Made by a program: the position numbers and the translations under genes
In this document: positions 8,721 to 17,302 of the stretch, piece after piece
Layout of the letters: every line of letters begins with the position of its first letter
Numbering within the stretch: position 1 is the first letter of the stretch
Source of the DNA: Saccharothrix saharensis
GTDB taxonomy: Bacteria; Actinomycetota; Actinomycetes; Mycobacteriales; Pseudonocardiaceae
Reading direction: 5' to 3'
Assembly: GCF_006716745.1 (NCBI RefSeq)
Contig: NZ_VFPP01000001.1
Coordinates: 6,397,386 to 6,461,385 of the forward strand
Length of the DNA stretch: 64,000 nucleotides
Notes under the pieces: model-generated
The model's input: only the letters and a program-made list of their open reading frames with translations
Told to the model about the DNA's origin: nothing
Databases searched by the model: none

Positions 8721-9631
8721 CGGCTCAGCGGCTTCACGGAGTCGACCATCGCCTGGAGGTCGGCCTCCGTCGGCGGCTTCGGCTCGGCCGGCCCGCCTTC
8801 GAGGTCGCCGTTGGCCATGAACACGTGGTATCCCTTGTCGCCCTTCAGGACCAGGACCTTCACCATGCCCTTGGTCGCCAGGCACGCGTCACCGGAAGTG
8901 GTGGCGGTGGCGTCGACCTGCACGCCCTCGATCGTGCCCACCTTCACCGGCTTCGGCTCGCCGAGCTTGACCTCGGACTTCGGCGCGGACTTGTAGTACT
9001 GGGTGGCGAGCTTCTGGGCGAAGTCCTTGGCCACCGCGGTCAGGTCGGTCTGCGGCACCACGACACCGCCCGCGCCGCCGCGGGTGTAGTCGTTGCCCTC
9101 GCAGTCGTACGCCCCGGTGACGGTGAGGCCGATCAGCTTCACGTCCTCCATGCCCTCGACCGGCGCCGAGCTGGACACCGGCGTCCACCCCTTGGGCACG
9201 TCGTAGCTGTAGGACAGGTTCGGCACCGGCAGGCAGTTCCAGCCCGGCTTGGCGGGCTCGCAGGTGAGCGGCGGCTCGGTCGCCTGCGTCGACTTCGCCG
9301 TGGTGGGCGGCTTGGTCGTGGTGGTCGTGGTCGCCTGGCTGCTGCTCGTGCCCTGCGCGACCGGCGCCGAGCCGTCCGGTCGGGTCAGCACGTACGCGGT
9401 CACGCCGCCGCCGACCAGCACCACGACCACCGCGCCGATCACCAGCCACAGCGCGGTCCTGCTCTTCTTCGGCGGGGGCTCGTCACCGCCGGAGAAGACC
9501 CCGAGACCGCCGTAGGAGCCGCCGTAGTTCTGCGGGTAGACCTGCTGCGGGTAGCCCTGGTCCTGCCGGCCCCAGTCGCCCTGGTTGGGCTGGCCGCCCC
9601 AGCCGGACTGCCCGTCACCTGGGTAAGTCAC
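8717..9631 (-). CDS. Membrane-anchored extracytoplasmic protein with Gly/Pro-rich head
   Basis: The 304-residue protein has a Gly/Gln/Tyr-rich cytosolic head (residues 1-55), one membrane helix (ALWLVIGAVVVVLVGGGVTAYVL), a Thr-rich linker and a folded external domain with cysteines (TCEPAKPGWNCLP, YDCEGND, GDACLATKG). It is first in a three-gene operon with its paralogue and the HAD gene. The GTG at 9629-9631 is 7 nt behind TACCGT (9639-9644), a leaderless start. Cell-envelope location is clear; function is not. Confidence 0.75.
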   Translation of the reverse strand: MTYPGDGQSGWGGQPNQGDWGRQDQGYPQQVYPQNYGGSYGGLGVFSGGDEPPPKKSRTALWLVIGAVVVVLVGGGVTAYVLTRPDGSAPVAQGTSSSQATTTTTTKPPTTAKSTQATEPPLTCEPAKPGWNCLPVPNLSYSYDVPKGWTPVSSSAPVEGMEDVKLIGLTVTGAYDCEGNDYTRGGAGGVVVPQTDLTAVAKDFAQKLATQYYKSAPKSEVKLGEPKPVKVGTIEGVQVDATATTSGDACLATKGMVKVLVLKGDKGYHVFMANGDLEGGPAEPKPPTEADLQAMVDSVKPLSR

Positions 9632-9759
9632 GGACCGAACGGTAACCGATGGGGGCCGCGACCCGGACCGCTCCGATTAATTCAGCACGCGTTGACTTCC
9701 TCGCCCGATCGGACGTAGCCTCCAATTCAACACATGATGAACTACAGGGGAGGCGCACC

Positions 9760-10791
9760 ATGGCCGCACTGCACGACCGGCCGCCGGCCGTCATCGCGGT
9801 GGCCACCGCCGTCGTGGGCGCGGTGATCGCGCTCGTGCTGGGGCTGGTGACGTTCGGCGTCCAGGCGACGGCACACCCCGAGGGCGTGCCGCTGGCGGTC
9901 GCCGTCGGCGCCGACGCCCCGCCGCAGCTGCGCGGCGTCGCGGACAAGCTCGCCGGCAGCGGCGCCGCGGAGGTCTCGTGGCGGGTGGCGACGCCCGCCG
10001 AGGCGCGGGACCTGCTGTCCCGCCAGGAGGTCTACGGTGTGCTGGAGCTCGCGCCCGGCGGCGCGACCGTGGTGCTGTCCGGCGCGGTGAACCCGTCCGG
10101 TACGCAGGTCGCCCAGCAGGTGCTCGGCGGCGTCGCGCGGGGCGCCGGGATGGAGGCCGGGGTCGTCACGCTGAACCCGGCCTCGGCGGCGGGCCGCACC
10201 GCGCCCCTGGCCGCGACCGCCCTGCTGTGGATCGCGGGCCTGGTCGCGGGTGCGGCGTTCACCGTGCTGGCCCGCGGGGGCACCGCGGTCGGCCGGCTGA
10301 CGGGCGTGGCCACCACGACCGCGCTGGGCGTCGCCGTCGTGGCGGGCTTCTTCGCCCTCTGGGACTCGTCCCTGCCGCTCGACCGGGGCGTGCTCGGCTA
10401 CCTCGCGCTGGTCGCGGCGGCGTTCGCCCTGGTCCAGGGCGCGCTGCTGCGGCTGCTCGGGCTGCGCGCGATGGCGCTGCTCGGTCCGCTGTACCTCGTC
10501 GCGCCCACCGTCGCGGGCCAGGTGCCGGAGCTGATCGACCCGGTCTACCGGGCACTGCTGTGGTCGTGGACGCCGTTCCGGTTCTCCACCGAGGGGCTGC
10601 GGGCGCTGCTGCACGGCGGGTCGTTGGACACCGCGCAGGTGTGGGTCTTCCTGGGGTTGGCCGCCGCCGGCCTGGTCGTGCTGCTGCTACCCGGCGAGGA
10701 AGGTCAGCCGGACCTTGCGGACGGGGTTGTCGACGTTGGTGTCGACCAGGCAGACCGACTGCCAGGTGCCCAGCGCCAGCACACCGCCTAG
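9760..10791 (+). CDS. ABC-2/YhgE-like multi-pass membrane protein
   Basis: The 343-residue protein has one N-terminal membrane helix, an external domain of about 120 residues (with an ARDLLSRQEVYGVLELAPGG stretch typical of ABC-2/DUF3533-like proteins), then about five membrane helices. Such proteins export lipids or small molecules or assist secretion; no ATPase gene is adjacent. AGGGGAGG lies 6 nt before the ATG. The last 35 codons overlap the end of the convergent yjbQ gene by 105 bp, and that tail (GEEGQPDLADGVVD...) does not resemble membrane protein sequence. Confidence 0.7.
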   Translation: MAALHDRPPAVIAVATAVVGAVIALVLGLVTFGVQATAHPEGVPLAVAVGADAPPQLRGVADKLAGSGAAEVSWRVATPAEARDLLSRQEVYGVLELAPGGATVVLSGAVNPSGTQVAQQVLGGVARGAGMEAGVVTLNPASAAGRTAPLAATALLWIAGLVAGAAFTVLARGGTAVGRLTGVATTTALGVAVVAGFFALWDSSLPLDRGVLGYLALVAAAFALVQGALLRLLGLRAMALLGPLYLVAPTVAGQVPELIDPVYRALLWSWTPFRFSTEGLRALLHGGSLDTAQVWVFLGLAAAGLVVLLLPGEEGQPDLADGVVDVGVDQADRLPGAQRQHTA

Positions 10792-11094
10792 CACCGGGAT
10801 CGTCGCGTACGGCGGCACGAGCGCGGGGAGCACGTGGTCACGGCCGTGACCGGGCGTGCCGTGCCGGTGCCGCCACCGCCCGTCGGCGGGCAGCAGCTCG
10901 CGCAGCGCGGCCAGCAGGTCGTCGTCGCTGCCCGCGCCGGTCTCCAGCACCGCCAGGCCGGCGGTCGCGTGCGGCACCCAGACGTGCAGCAGCCCGTCGC
11001 CGTCCACGTCGGCCAGGAAGTCCTCGCAGGCGCGGGTGAGGTCGTGCACGACCTCCGTCGAGCCGGTGCGGATCTCGATCTCTTCGCTGCGCAT
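10687..11094 (-). CDS. yjbQ: YjbQ family protein (UPF0047)
   Basis: The 135-residue protein shows the conserved blocks of the family: EVVHDLT near the N-terminus, LLHVWVPHATAGLAVLE, HGRDHVLPAL and ALGTWQSVCLVDTN. Members form small trimers with a metal-like site of His and Asp residues; some have weak thiamine-phosphate synthase activity, but the true role is unknown. The ATG is 8 nt behind TAAGCT (11103-11108). It is divergent from the SDR gene. Confidence 0.9.
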   Translation of the reverse strand: MRSEEIEIRTGSTEVVHDLTRACEDFLADVDGDGLLHVWVPHATAGLAVLETGAGSDDDLLAALRELLPADGRWRHRHGTPGHGRDHVLPALVPPYATIPVLGGVLALGTWQSVCLVDTNVDNPVRKVRLTFLAG

Positions 11095-11152
11095 GCCTGG
11101 AGAGCTTAAAACGCGGTGCGGCCGTGCCGCTCGATCAGGCACGATGCCGTCC

Positions 11153-11929
11153 GTGATCCACACCGCGATCGTCACCGGGGCGAACCAGGGCATCGGCGCC
11201 GCGACCGCCAAGGCGCTCGCCGCCCGGGGCGTCAACGTCCTCATCACGTTCCTGCGCTTCGCCCCGGCGCCGGACCCGAGCCTGCCGCGCGAGTACTTCA
11301 CCGCCCGGGAGTCGGACGCCGAGGACGTGGTCGCGGCCATCACCGAAGCGGGCGGCCGGGCGCACGCGCTGGAGGTCGACCTCACCGACCCGCTCGCCCC
11401 CGCCACGCTGTTCGACACCGCGGAACGCGTGTTCGGGCCGGTCGACATCCTGGTCAACAACGCGTCCGGCTGGGTGCAGGACACCTTCCTGGCGGTGGAG
11501 ACCGACCAGTTCGGCCGGGTGTTGCAGGCCGTGACGCCGCAGACGTTCGACGCGCAGTTCGCCGTCGACGCCCGCGCGGGCGCGCTGCTGATCGCCGAGT
11601 TCGCCCGCAGGCACATCGCCCGCGGCGGCAACTGGGGCCGCATCGTCGGCCTGACCTCCGGCGGACCGCTCGGCTTCCCCAGCGAGGTGTCCTACGGCGC
11701 GGCGAAGGCGGCGCTGGACAACTACGCCATGTCGGCCGCGGCCGAGCTGTGGCCGCACGGCATCACGTCAAACGTGGTCAAGCCGGGCGTCACCGACACC
11801 GGCTGGGTCAACGACGCGGTGCGCGCCCAGCACGACGTCTCCCAGCCCGAGGACGTCGCGGGCGTCGTCGCGTTCCTCTGCTCGGACGCCGCGGCGAAGG
11901 TGACGAAGAACGTCATCACCCTGCACTGA
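11153..11929 (+). CDS. Short-chain dehydrogenase/reductase
   Basis: A 258-residue classical SDR: NAD(P)-binding TGANQGIG at the N-terminus, NNAS after beta-4, catalytic Ser (GLTSGG) and YGAAK. It oxidises or reduces an alcohol/ketone; the substrate is unknown. The GTG at 11153 is 7 nt behind CACGAT (11140-11145). The ATG at 11144 lies inside that -10 element, so it is not the start. The C-terminus stops right after KNVITLH, slightly shorter than usual (the typical GG motif is missing). Confidence 0.88.
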   Translation: MIHTAIVTGANQGIGAATAKALAARGVNVLITFLRFAPAPDPSLPREYFTARESDAEDVVAAITEAGGRAHALEVDLTDPLAPATLFDTAERVFGPVDILVNNASGWVQDTFLAVETDQFGRVLQAVTPQTFDAQFAVDARAGALLIAEFARRHIARGGNWGRIVGLTSGGPLGFPSEVSYGAAKAALDNYAMSAAAELWPHGITSNVVKPGVTDTGWVNDAVRAQHDVSQPEDVAGVVAFLCSDAAAKVTKNVITLH

Positions 11930-11970
11930 GTCCACCCGACCCGACATTACCCGCTGGTAACATAGCCGCC

Positions 11971-12450
11971 GTGAAGGCATCCCGTCTGCGCCGCGGCATG
12001 AACCTGTGGCCACCGTTCCTGTTCGCCGGCATCCGCGTGGTCGAGCTGTCCGACGACTACCGCCACGTCAAGGTCCGGATGCGGATGCACTGGTGGAACC
12101 GCAACTACGTCGGCACCCACTTCGGCGGCTCGCTGTTCGCGATGACCGACCCGTTCTGGATGCTGCTCGTGCTGCACCACCTCGGCCGCGAGCACGTGGT
12201 GTGGGACCGGGCGGGCGAGATCGAGTTCGTCAAGCCCGGCCGCGGCACCGTGCACGCCGAGTTCCACCTGACCGACGAGCACCTCGACGAGCTGCGCTCC
12301 CTGGCCGAAGGCGACAACAAGGCGCTGGTGTGGTTCGCCACCGACGTCGTGGACTCCACCGGAGAGGTCGTCGCCCGCACCCGCAAGCAGGTCTACGCCC
12401 GGCGCAAGAACCGCAAATCGGTGGACGGCGGGGTCGTCGGGACCGTGTGA
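11971..12450 (+). CDS. DUF4442 hotdog-fold protein, thioesterase-like
   Basis: A 159-residue single-domain protein with the DUF4442 pattern WWNRNYVGTHFGGSLFAMTDPFWMLL, then beta strands ending in a basic tail. The fold is related to PaaI/acyl-CoA thioesterases, but the substrate is unknown. The GTG is 7 nt behind TAACAT (11958-11963), a leaderless start. The next gene follows after 7 bp. Confidence 0.82.
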   Translation: MKASRLRRGMNLWPPFLFAGIRVVELSDDYRHVKVRMRMHWWNRNYVGTHFGGSLFAMTDPFWMLLVLHHLGREHVVWDRAGEIEFVKPGRGTVHAEFHLTDEHLDELRSLAEGDNKALVWFATDVVDSTGEVVARTRKQVYARRKNRKSVDGGVVGTV

Positions 12451-12457
12451 TGATCCC

Positions 12458-13465
12458 ATGCGTTCAGCCTTCGGCACGACCTTCGACGTCCCCCTCGGCT
12501 ACCTGAACACCGCCAGCGTCGGCGTGCCCCCCACCCCCGCGGCCGACGCCGTCGCGGACGCCGTGCGCCGGTGGACGGTCGGCGCGGACGGACCCGGCGC
12601 GGCCGACGAGCACGCCACCACGGCGCGCGGGGCGTTCGGCCGGCTCGTCGGCGTGCCGCCCGAACGGGTCGCCATGGGCGCGTCGGCGTCCCAGCTCGTC
12701 GCCCTGGTCGCGGCCGGGCTGCCCGCCGACGCCTCGGTCCTGGTCGCCCGCGGCGAGTTCACCAGCCTGACGTTCCCCTTCGCGGCCCGCGGCCTGCGGG
12801 TCACCGAAGTCGATCTCGACGGGATCGTGGCCGAGGCGGGCGCGCACGACCTGGTCGCGGTCAGCGTCGTGCAGTCCGCCGACGGCCGGGTCGTGGACCT
12901 GGAGGGCCTGCGCGCGACCGGCGTGCCGGTGCTGCTGGACGCGTCCCAGGCGGTCGGCTGGCTGCCCCTCGACCTGGGGTGGGCCGACTGGGTCGTGGCC
13001 GTCGGCTACAAGTTCCTGCTCTCGCCGCGCGGCTGCGCCTGGCTCGCCTGCTCGCCGTCGGCCCTGGAGCGCACGGTGCCCGTGGCGGCGAACTGGCACG
13101 CCGGCGAAGACCCCTGGAACACCGTGTACGGCCTCCCGCTCCGGCTCGCGCCCGACGCCCGGCGGTTCGACCTCTCCCCGGTCTGGCTGTCCCAGTTCGG
13201 CGCGGCGGTGTCGCTGCCCTACCTCGCCTCGCTGGACCTGGCGGCCGTCCGCGACCACACCGCGGGGCTGGCGGATGCCCTGCTCAGCGCCCTCGGGCAG
13301 GCACCGCGCGGCTCGGCGATCGTCTCGCTCGACCTGCCCGCCGCCGCGGACCGCCTCGCCGCCGCCGGGGTGCGGTCCAGCATCCGCGCCGGGCGCGTGC
13401 GGCTGGCGTTCCACCTGTACAACACGGCCGAGGACGTCGATCAGGTGCTCAGGGCGCTCGACTGA
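12458..13465 (+). CDS. Class V aminotransferase / cysteine desulfurase-like PLP enzyme
   Basis: The 335-residue protein opens with YLNTASVGVPP, has the PLP-ring Asp in LLDASQAVGWLPLD, and the Schiff-base lysine in VAVGYKFLLSPRGCAWLA. The substrate pocket segment WNTVYGLPL and the C-terminal domain follow. No mobile catalytic cysteine loop typical of IscS/SufS is evident, so isopenicillin-N-epimerase or kynureninase-like chemistry is as likely. It is probably co-transcribed with the DUF4442 gene. Confidence 0.82.
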   Translation: MRSAFGTTFDVPLGYLNTASVGVPPTPAADAVADAVRRWTVGADGPGAADEHATTARGAFGRLVGVPPERVAMGASASQLVALVAAGLPADASVLVARGEFTSLTFPFAARGLRVTEVDLDGIVAEAGAHDLVAVSVVQSADGRVVDLEGLRATGVPVLLDASQAVGWLPLDLGWADWVVAVGYKFLLSPRGCAWLACSPSALERTVPVAANWHAGEDPWNTVYGLPLRLAPDARRFDLSPVWLSQFGAAVSLPYLASLDLAAVRDHTAGLADALLSALGQAPRGSAIVSLDLPAAADRLAAAGVRSSIRAGRVRLAFHLYNTAEDVDQVLRALD

Positions 13466-13490
13466 CCCTCGTCCGTTACCGTGGGTCTTT

Positions 13491-14246
13491 GTGTCGGTTC
13501 CTCCCGAATCACCCGAAGAGGTGACGCAGCGGATCCCGCCCCTCCGTCCGTCGGACACCGCGCCGCTGTGGCGGTCGGAGATCGGGCAGTTGGACTCGCT
13601 GCTCGCCCCGCCACCGCCGCAGCCACCGCGCCGTCCCGCGCCCGCCGCGGCGCGCTCCCGTCGCGGCCTGGTGCTCAAGGGCCTGGGCCTGCTCGGCGTG
13701 GCGGTGGTGTCCGGCCTGGTCTGGCTGGTCGTGATGCCGAAGAACACCCAGACCGGGACCCCGACCACCACGTCCGCACCGGCCGGTGAGTTCGCGTTCG
13801 CCGTCTCGCCGGACGTGCCCGAGCCGTTGAAGGACAGCGACTGCGCGTCGCACGCCTACGGGCAGACCAAGGCGTTCCTGACCGCCACGCCGTGCCAGCA
13901 GCTCACTCGCGGCATGTACACGACGACCACGCCCGACGGGGTGAAGGTCTACACGTCCGTGTCGATCGTGCGGATGAAGACCGCCGAGGACGCGGCCAAG
14001 CTGAAGGACCTGACCACCCGCGACGGCACCGGCAACGTCAACGACCTGGTCAAGGACGGCGCGGTGAAGGTGCCGAACCTGACCACCCTGGCCAACGGCG
14101 GCTTCGCGGCCCGCCAGCAGGACCGCGACGTCATCATCATCGAGTCGGACTCGGTCGAGCACGGCCCCGACGCGGCCGCGCACAACCAGCTGATGAAGCG
14201 GATCAGCAACGACGCCTTCCGCCTCGCCGCCGACCTGACCGCCTGA
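13491..14246 (+). CDS. Single-pass membrane protein with extracytoplasmic domain
   Basis: The 251-residue protein has a cytosolic head of about 60 residues rich in Pro, one membrane helix (GLVLKGLGLLGVAVVSGLVWLVV), a short Thr linker and an external domain of about 155 residues with cysteines (SDCASHAYG, TPCQQLTRG) and the stretch LTRGMYTTTTPDGVKVYTSVSIVRM. I do not recognise the domain. The GTG is 8 nt behind TACCGT (13477-13482). Confidence 0.72.
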   Translation: MSVPPESPEEVTQRIPPLRPSDTAPLWRSEIGQLDSLLAPPPPQPPRRPAPAAARSRRGLVLKGLGLLGVAVVSGLVWLVVMPKNTQTGTPTTTSAPAGEFAFAVSPDVPEPLKDSDCASHAYGQTKAFLTATPCQQLTRGMYTTTTPDGVKVYTSVSIVRMKTAEDAAKLKDLTTRDGTGNVNDLVKDGAVKVPNLTTLANGGFAARQQDRDVIIIESDSVEHGPDAAAHNQLMKRISNDAFRLAADLTA

Positions 14247-14258
14247 CCGGCCGGGGCG

Positions 14259-14693
14259 TCACCCCACCCCGGCGCCCGGGAACGCGATCGACGTCGGCGT
14301 CACCCCGGCCACCTTGCGCCACCGCGTGGCCCGCACCGCCGACACCGTCAGCGCGTCCAGCGCCGACGCCCGCAACGGGCCGTCGTCGGTCCGCTCCAGC
14401 ACGCCGCGCCACGCCACGCACGCGTCCGTCTCCACCGTGATCAGCGCCGCGACGGCCGAAGCCGCGCTGTCCACCGGCTGTGGCGGCAGGTAGGCCGCCG
14501 CCGGGGGCCGGGGCGTCGCGCCCGCGTCGCGCAACCACCGCTCCGTCGCGTCCCTCCGCGCCCGGTGGGCCGTCGCGCCGTCCGCCACCGCCGCCGACTG
14601 CTGCGGCGTCGAGATGAACGCGCTCACCAACCCGTACGCCCACACCGCCGCGTGCTCGGCGGCCAACGCGTCCTGCACCGCGTCCACGCTCAC
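14259..14693 (-). CDS. DUF4439 ferritin-like protein
   Basis: The 144-residue protein is all-helical with Glu and His spaced as in the ferritin-like DUF4439 family: [30 protein letters not shown], and [16 protein letters not shown]. Metal binding is likely, reaction unknown. The GTG start overlaps the stop codon of the upstream lipoprotein gene by 4 nt, so the two are coupled and may work together in or on the envelope. No signal peptide is present. Confidence 0.8.
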   Translation of the reverse strand: MSVDAVQDALAAEHAAVWAYGLVSAFISTPQQSAAVADGATAHRARRDATERWLRDAGATPRPPAAAYLPPQPVDSAASAVAALITVETDACVAWRGVLERTDDGPLRASALDALTVSAVRATRWRKVAGVTPTSIAFPGAGVG

Positions 14694-15133
14694 GACAACG
14701 CCTCCACCAGGCTCGCGCACCCGGCCGCCACCGAGGCGACCAACCCCACCCGGTGCGACTCCACCGTCGCCACCAGGTCCGCCGCCTGCTTGCGCGCCGC
14801 CTGCAGCGCGGGCACCAGCGCCTCCCGCGTCGCGCCGGCGGGCGGCGCCACCGGGGCCGACGTGGTCGGCGGCGCGGACGAGCCCGGCACCCGGGGCGTG
14901 GCCCGGTCGACCTCGGCCTGCAGCCGCGTGGCGTGCTCGGTGCGCGCCGCGGCCGTCTCCGGCGCACCGGCGGCCGTGGCCAGCGCGGCGTCCGACAGCG
15001 CCGCCCTCACCAACTCCGCCAGCGGGTCCGGTGGCGGCGGAGGGGGAGGGGATGTGGTGCACGCGACTGCCAACGGCGCCGTGGCCGTCGCCAGCAGCAC
15101 CGCGCGCCTGCTGAACGCCGTTCTTCCGATCAC
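14690..15133 (-). CDS. Lipoprotein with twin-arginine-like signal
   Basis: The 147-residue protein begins [25 protein letters not shown]: an FSRRAVLL twin-arginine-like segment, a hydrophobic stretch and a lipobox (LAVAC) predict Tat export and lipidation at Cys 25 or so. A run of seven prolines follows, then a helical domain with regularly placed His and Glu. It is coupled to the ferritin-like gene by a 4-nt overlap, so a shared role in metal or redox handling is possible but unproven. Confidence 0.75.
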   Translation of the reverse strand: MIGRTAFSRRAVLLATATAPLAVACTTSPPPPPPPDPLAELVRAALSDAALATAAGAPETAAARTEHATRLQAEVDRATPRVPGSSAPPTTSAPVAPPAGATREALVPALQAARKQAADLVATVESHRVGLVASVAAGCASLVEALS

Positions 15134-15303
15134 GTGTCCCGATCCTGCCAGAGCCGCGCCGCCGCCCGGTCGCCGCCGCGCGCTCGCCCGTGGCACGTGG
15201 GAGGCCGCCGAACGAGATAGTCTGGGCGACCACGGCCGGCGAAGTGCAGCGTCGGCCGGGGTTGCCGTGCCCTCTGCACTCGAAGAGAACTTGGAGTCAC
15301 CAC

Positions 15304-15828
15304 GTGTCCAGCCCGCCGCGCGGAGAACTCGCCGCGCAGCTAGCACCCGTCGTGCGCGAGGCGGTCGAGGCGATCGGCTTCGACCTCGAGCTGCTCGACG
15401 TGAACCAGGCTGGGCGTCGCAGGCTGGTCAAGGTGGTCGTGGACGGCGACGAGGGGATCGGCCTGGACGAGGTGGCGCAGGCCAGCCGCGCCGTGTCCGC
15501 CGCCCTCGACGCGCACGAGCACCTGATCGCCGGGCCGTACACCCTCGAGGTCACCTCGCCCGGCGCGGACCGCCCGCTCACCAGGCCGCGCCACTGGAAG
15601 CGCAACCGGCTGCGCCTGGTGAAGGTCAAGCAGCCGGAGCAGGTCGAGTGGTTCGGCCGCGTCGGCGAGGCCGACGACACGGGCGTCGTGCTGCTGGTCA
15701 AGGGCGAGCTGCGCCGCGTCGAGTACCGGACGATCGAGCGCGCCGTCGTCGAAGTCGAGTTCAAGCAGCCGCCGGTCGAAGAGCTCGCGCTCCTCGAAGG
15801 CAAGCACCCGAAGGAGGAGTCGGAGTGA
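15304..15828 (+). CDS. rimP: Ribosome maturation factor RimP
   Basis: The 174-residue protein has the RimP N-terminal alpha/beta domain ([44 protein letters not shown]) and the Sm-like C-terminal domain after [17 protein letters not shown]. It assists 30S maturation. GGAG lies 7 nt before the GTG start, and the stop overlaps the nusA start by 4 nt (GTGA), the standard rimP-nusA arrangement. Confidence 0.96.
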   Translation: MSSPPRGELAAQLAPVVREAVEAIGFDLELLDVNQAGRRRLVKVVVDGDEGIGLDEVAQASRAVSAALDAHEHLIAGPYTLEVTSPGADRPLTRPRHWKRNRLRLVKVKQPEQVEWFGRVGEADDTGVVLLVKGELRRVEYRTIERAVVEVEFKQPPVEELALLEGKHPKEESE

Positions 15829-16847
15829 ACGTCGACATCGCCGCTCTCAGGGCGATCGAACGGGACAAGGACATCCCCTTCGACACCGTCCTCGAAGCCA
15901 TCGAGACCGCCCTGCTGACCGCCTACAAGCACACCGAGGGCCACCACTCGCACTCGCGCGTGGAGATCGACCGCAAGACCGGCGTGGTGCGCGTGCTCGC
16001 GCAGGAGCTCAACCCGGACGGCACCGTGGCCGAGGAGTGGGACGACACCCCCGAGGGGTTCGGCCGCATCGCCGCCACCACCGCACGCCAGGTCATCCTG
16101 CAGCGCCTGCGCGACGCCGAGCACGAGCGCACGTTCGGCGAGTTCTCCGCGAAGGAGGGCGAGATCATCGCCGGCGTGGTGCAGCGGGACGCCCGCGCCA
16201 ACGCGCGCGGCATGGTCGTGGTCCAGATCGGCGACACCGAGGGCGTGCTGCCGCCCGCCGAGCAGGTGCCCGGCGAGTCCTACGAGCACGGCTCGCGCCT
16301 CAAGTGCTACGTCGTGGGCGTGTCCCGCGGCGCGCGCGGCCCTCAGATCACCCTGTCGCGCACGCACCCGAACCTGGTGCGCCGGCTGTTCGCGCTCGAG
16401 GTGCCCGAGATCGCCGACGGCACCGTGGAGATCCCCGCGGTGGCACGTGAGGCAGGTCACCGTTCGAAGATCGCGGTCCGCACGACCGTGCCCGGCGTCA
16501 ACGCCAAGGGCGCGTGCATCGGGCCGATGGGCGCCCGGGTGCGCAACGTCATGAGCGAGCTGGCCGGCGAGAAGATCGACATCATCGACCACTCCGACGA
16601 CCCCGCCACGTTCGTCGGGAATGCCCTCTCACCGGCGAAGGTTGTGTCTGTCCGGGTGCTCGACGAGCGCGCCAAGACGGCACGGGTCGTGGTCCCGGAC
16701 TTCCAGCTCTCCCTCGCCATCGGCAAGGAGGGGCAGAACGCCCGGCTGGCCGCGCGGCTCACCGGCTGGCGCATCGACATCCGCAGTGATGCGGAGGCCG
16801 GCGGGTCCGCTCCGGCGGGCGCATCGACATCCGGTTCGGCTGAATAA
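15825..16847 (+). CDS. nusA: Transcription termination/antitermination factor NusA
   Basis: The 340-residue protein has the N-terminal RNA polymerase-binding domain, an S1 domain (about 125-200, [25 protein letters not shown]), and two KH domains (KH1 around 225-290 with [23 protein letters not shown]2 with [19 protein letters not shown]). It lacks the acidic repeats of gamma-proteobacteria, as in other actinobacteria. The Ser/Ala-rich tail is short. Translation is coupled to rimP. Confidence 0.97.
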   Translation: MNVDIAALRAIERDKDIPFDTVLEAIETALLTAYKHTEGHHSHSRVEIDRKTGVVRVLAQELNPDGTVAEEWDDTPEGFGRIAATTARQVILQRLRDAEHERTFGEFSAKEGEIIAGVVQRDARANARGMVVVQIGDTEGVLPPAEQVPGESYEHGSRLKCYVVGVSRGARGPQITLSRTHPNLVRRLFALEVPEIADGTVEIPAVAREAGHRSKIAVRTTVPGVNAKGACIGPMGARVRNVMSELAGEKIDIIDHSDDPATFVGNALSPAKVVSVRVLDERAKTARVVVPDFQLSLAIGKEGQNARLAARLTGWRIDIRSDAEAGGSAPAGASTSGSAE

Positions 16848-16869
16848 GCAATAGGGGATAGACTTCTCA

Positions 16870-17214
16870 GTGGTTCAACGTCGGGGATCGGATCTCACGC
16901 ACATCGGCCCGGTTCGTACGTGCATCGGATGCCGCGCTCGGACGTTGCCCTCCGAGCTGCTGCGCGTGGTGGTCGTGGACGGGGCCGTGGTCCCGGACAC
17001 ACGTCGACGGTTGCCCGGTAGGGGTGCATGGCTGCACCCCGATCCGGACTGCCTCCGCAACGCCGAGAAGCGGCGGGCGTTCCCCCGGGCCTTCCGGGTC
17101 CAGGGACCGCTCGACGTGGAACGCGTGCGCGGTCACCTCGAGCAGTGTGGGCAGGAGGTCATGGGATCGCCCCGTGACCAGCAGGAAGCAAGGAAGCAGG
17201 TCGACCCGTCATGA
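16870..17214 (+). CDS. rnpM: YlxR/RnpM family RNA-binding protein (DUF448)
   Basis: The 114-residue protein carries the signature [21 protein letters not shown] and [26 protein letters not shown]. The family binds RNase P RNA in other bacteria. It sits in its usual place between nusA and infB. The GTG start has AGGGGAT about 10 nt upstream. The polar tail after residue 90 is not part of the domain. Confidence 0.92.
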   Translation: MVQRRGSDLTHIGPVRTCIGCRARTLPSELLRVVVVDGAVVPDTRRRLPGRGAWLHPDPDCLRNAEKRRAFPRAFRVQGPLDVERVRGHLEQCGQEVMGSPRDQQEARKQVDPS

Positions 17215-17302
17215 GTCAGCCGTGAAGCTGAAGACATGAACGCGCGACGTTAAGACGAGGTCGACGGGACTTGCCCGCCGGCCTCCCTCACAGAGGAGTG
17301 CA

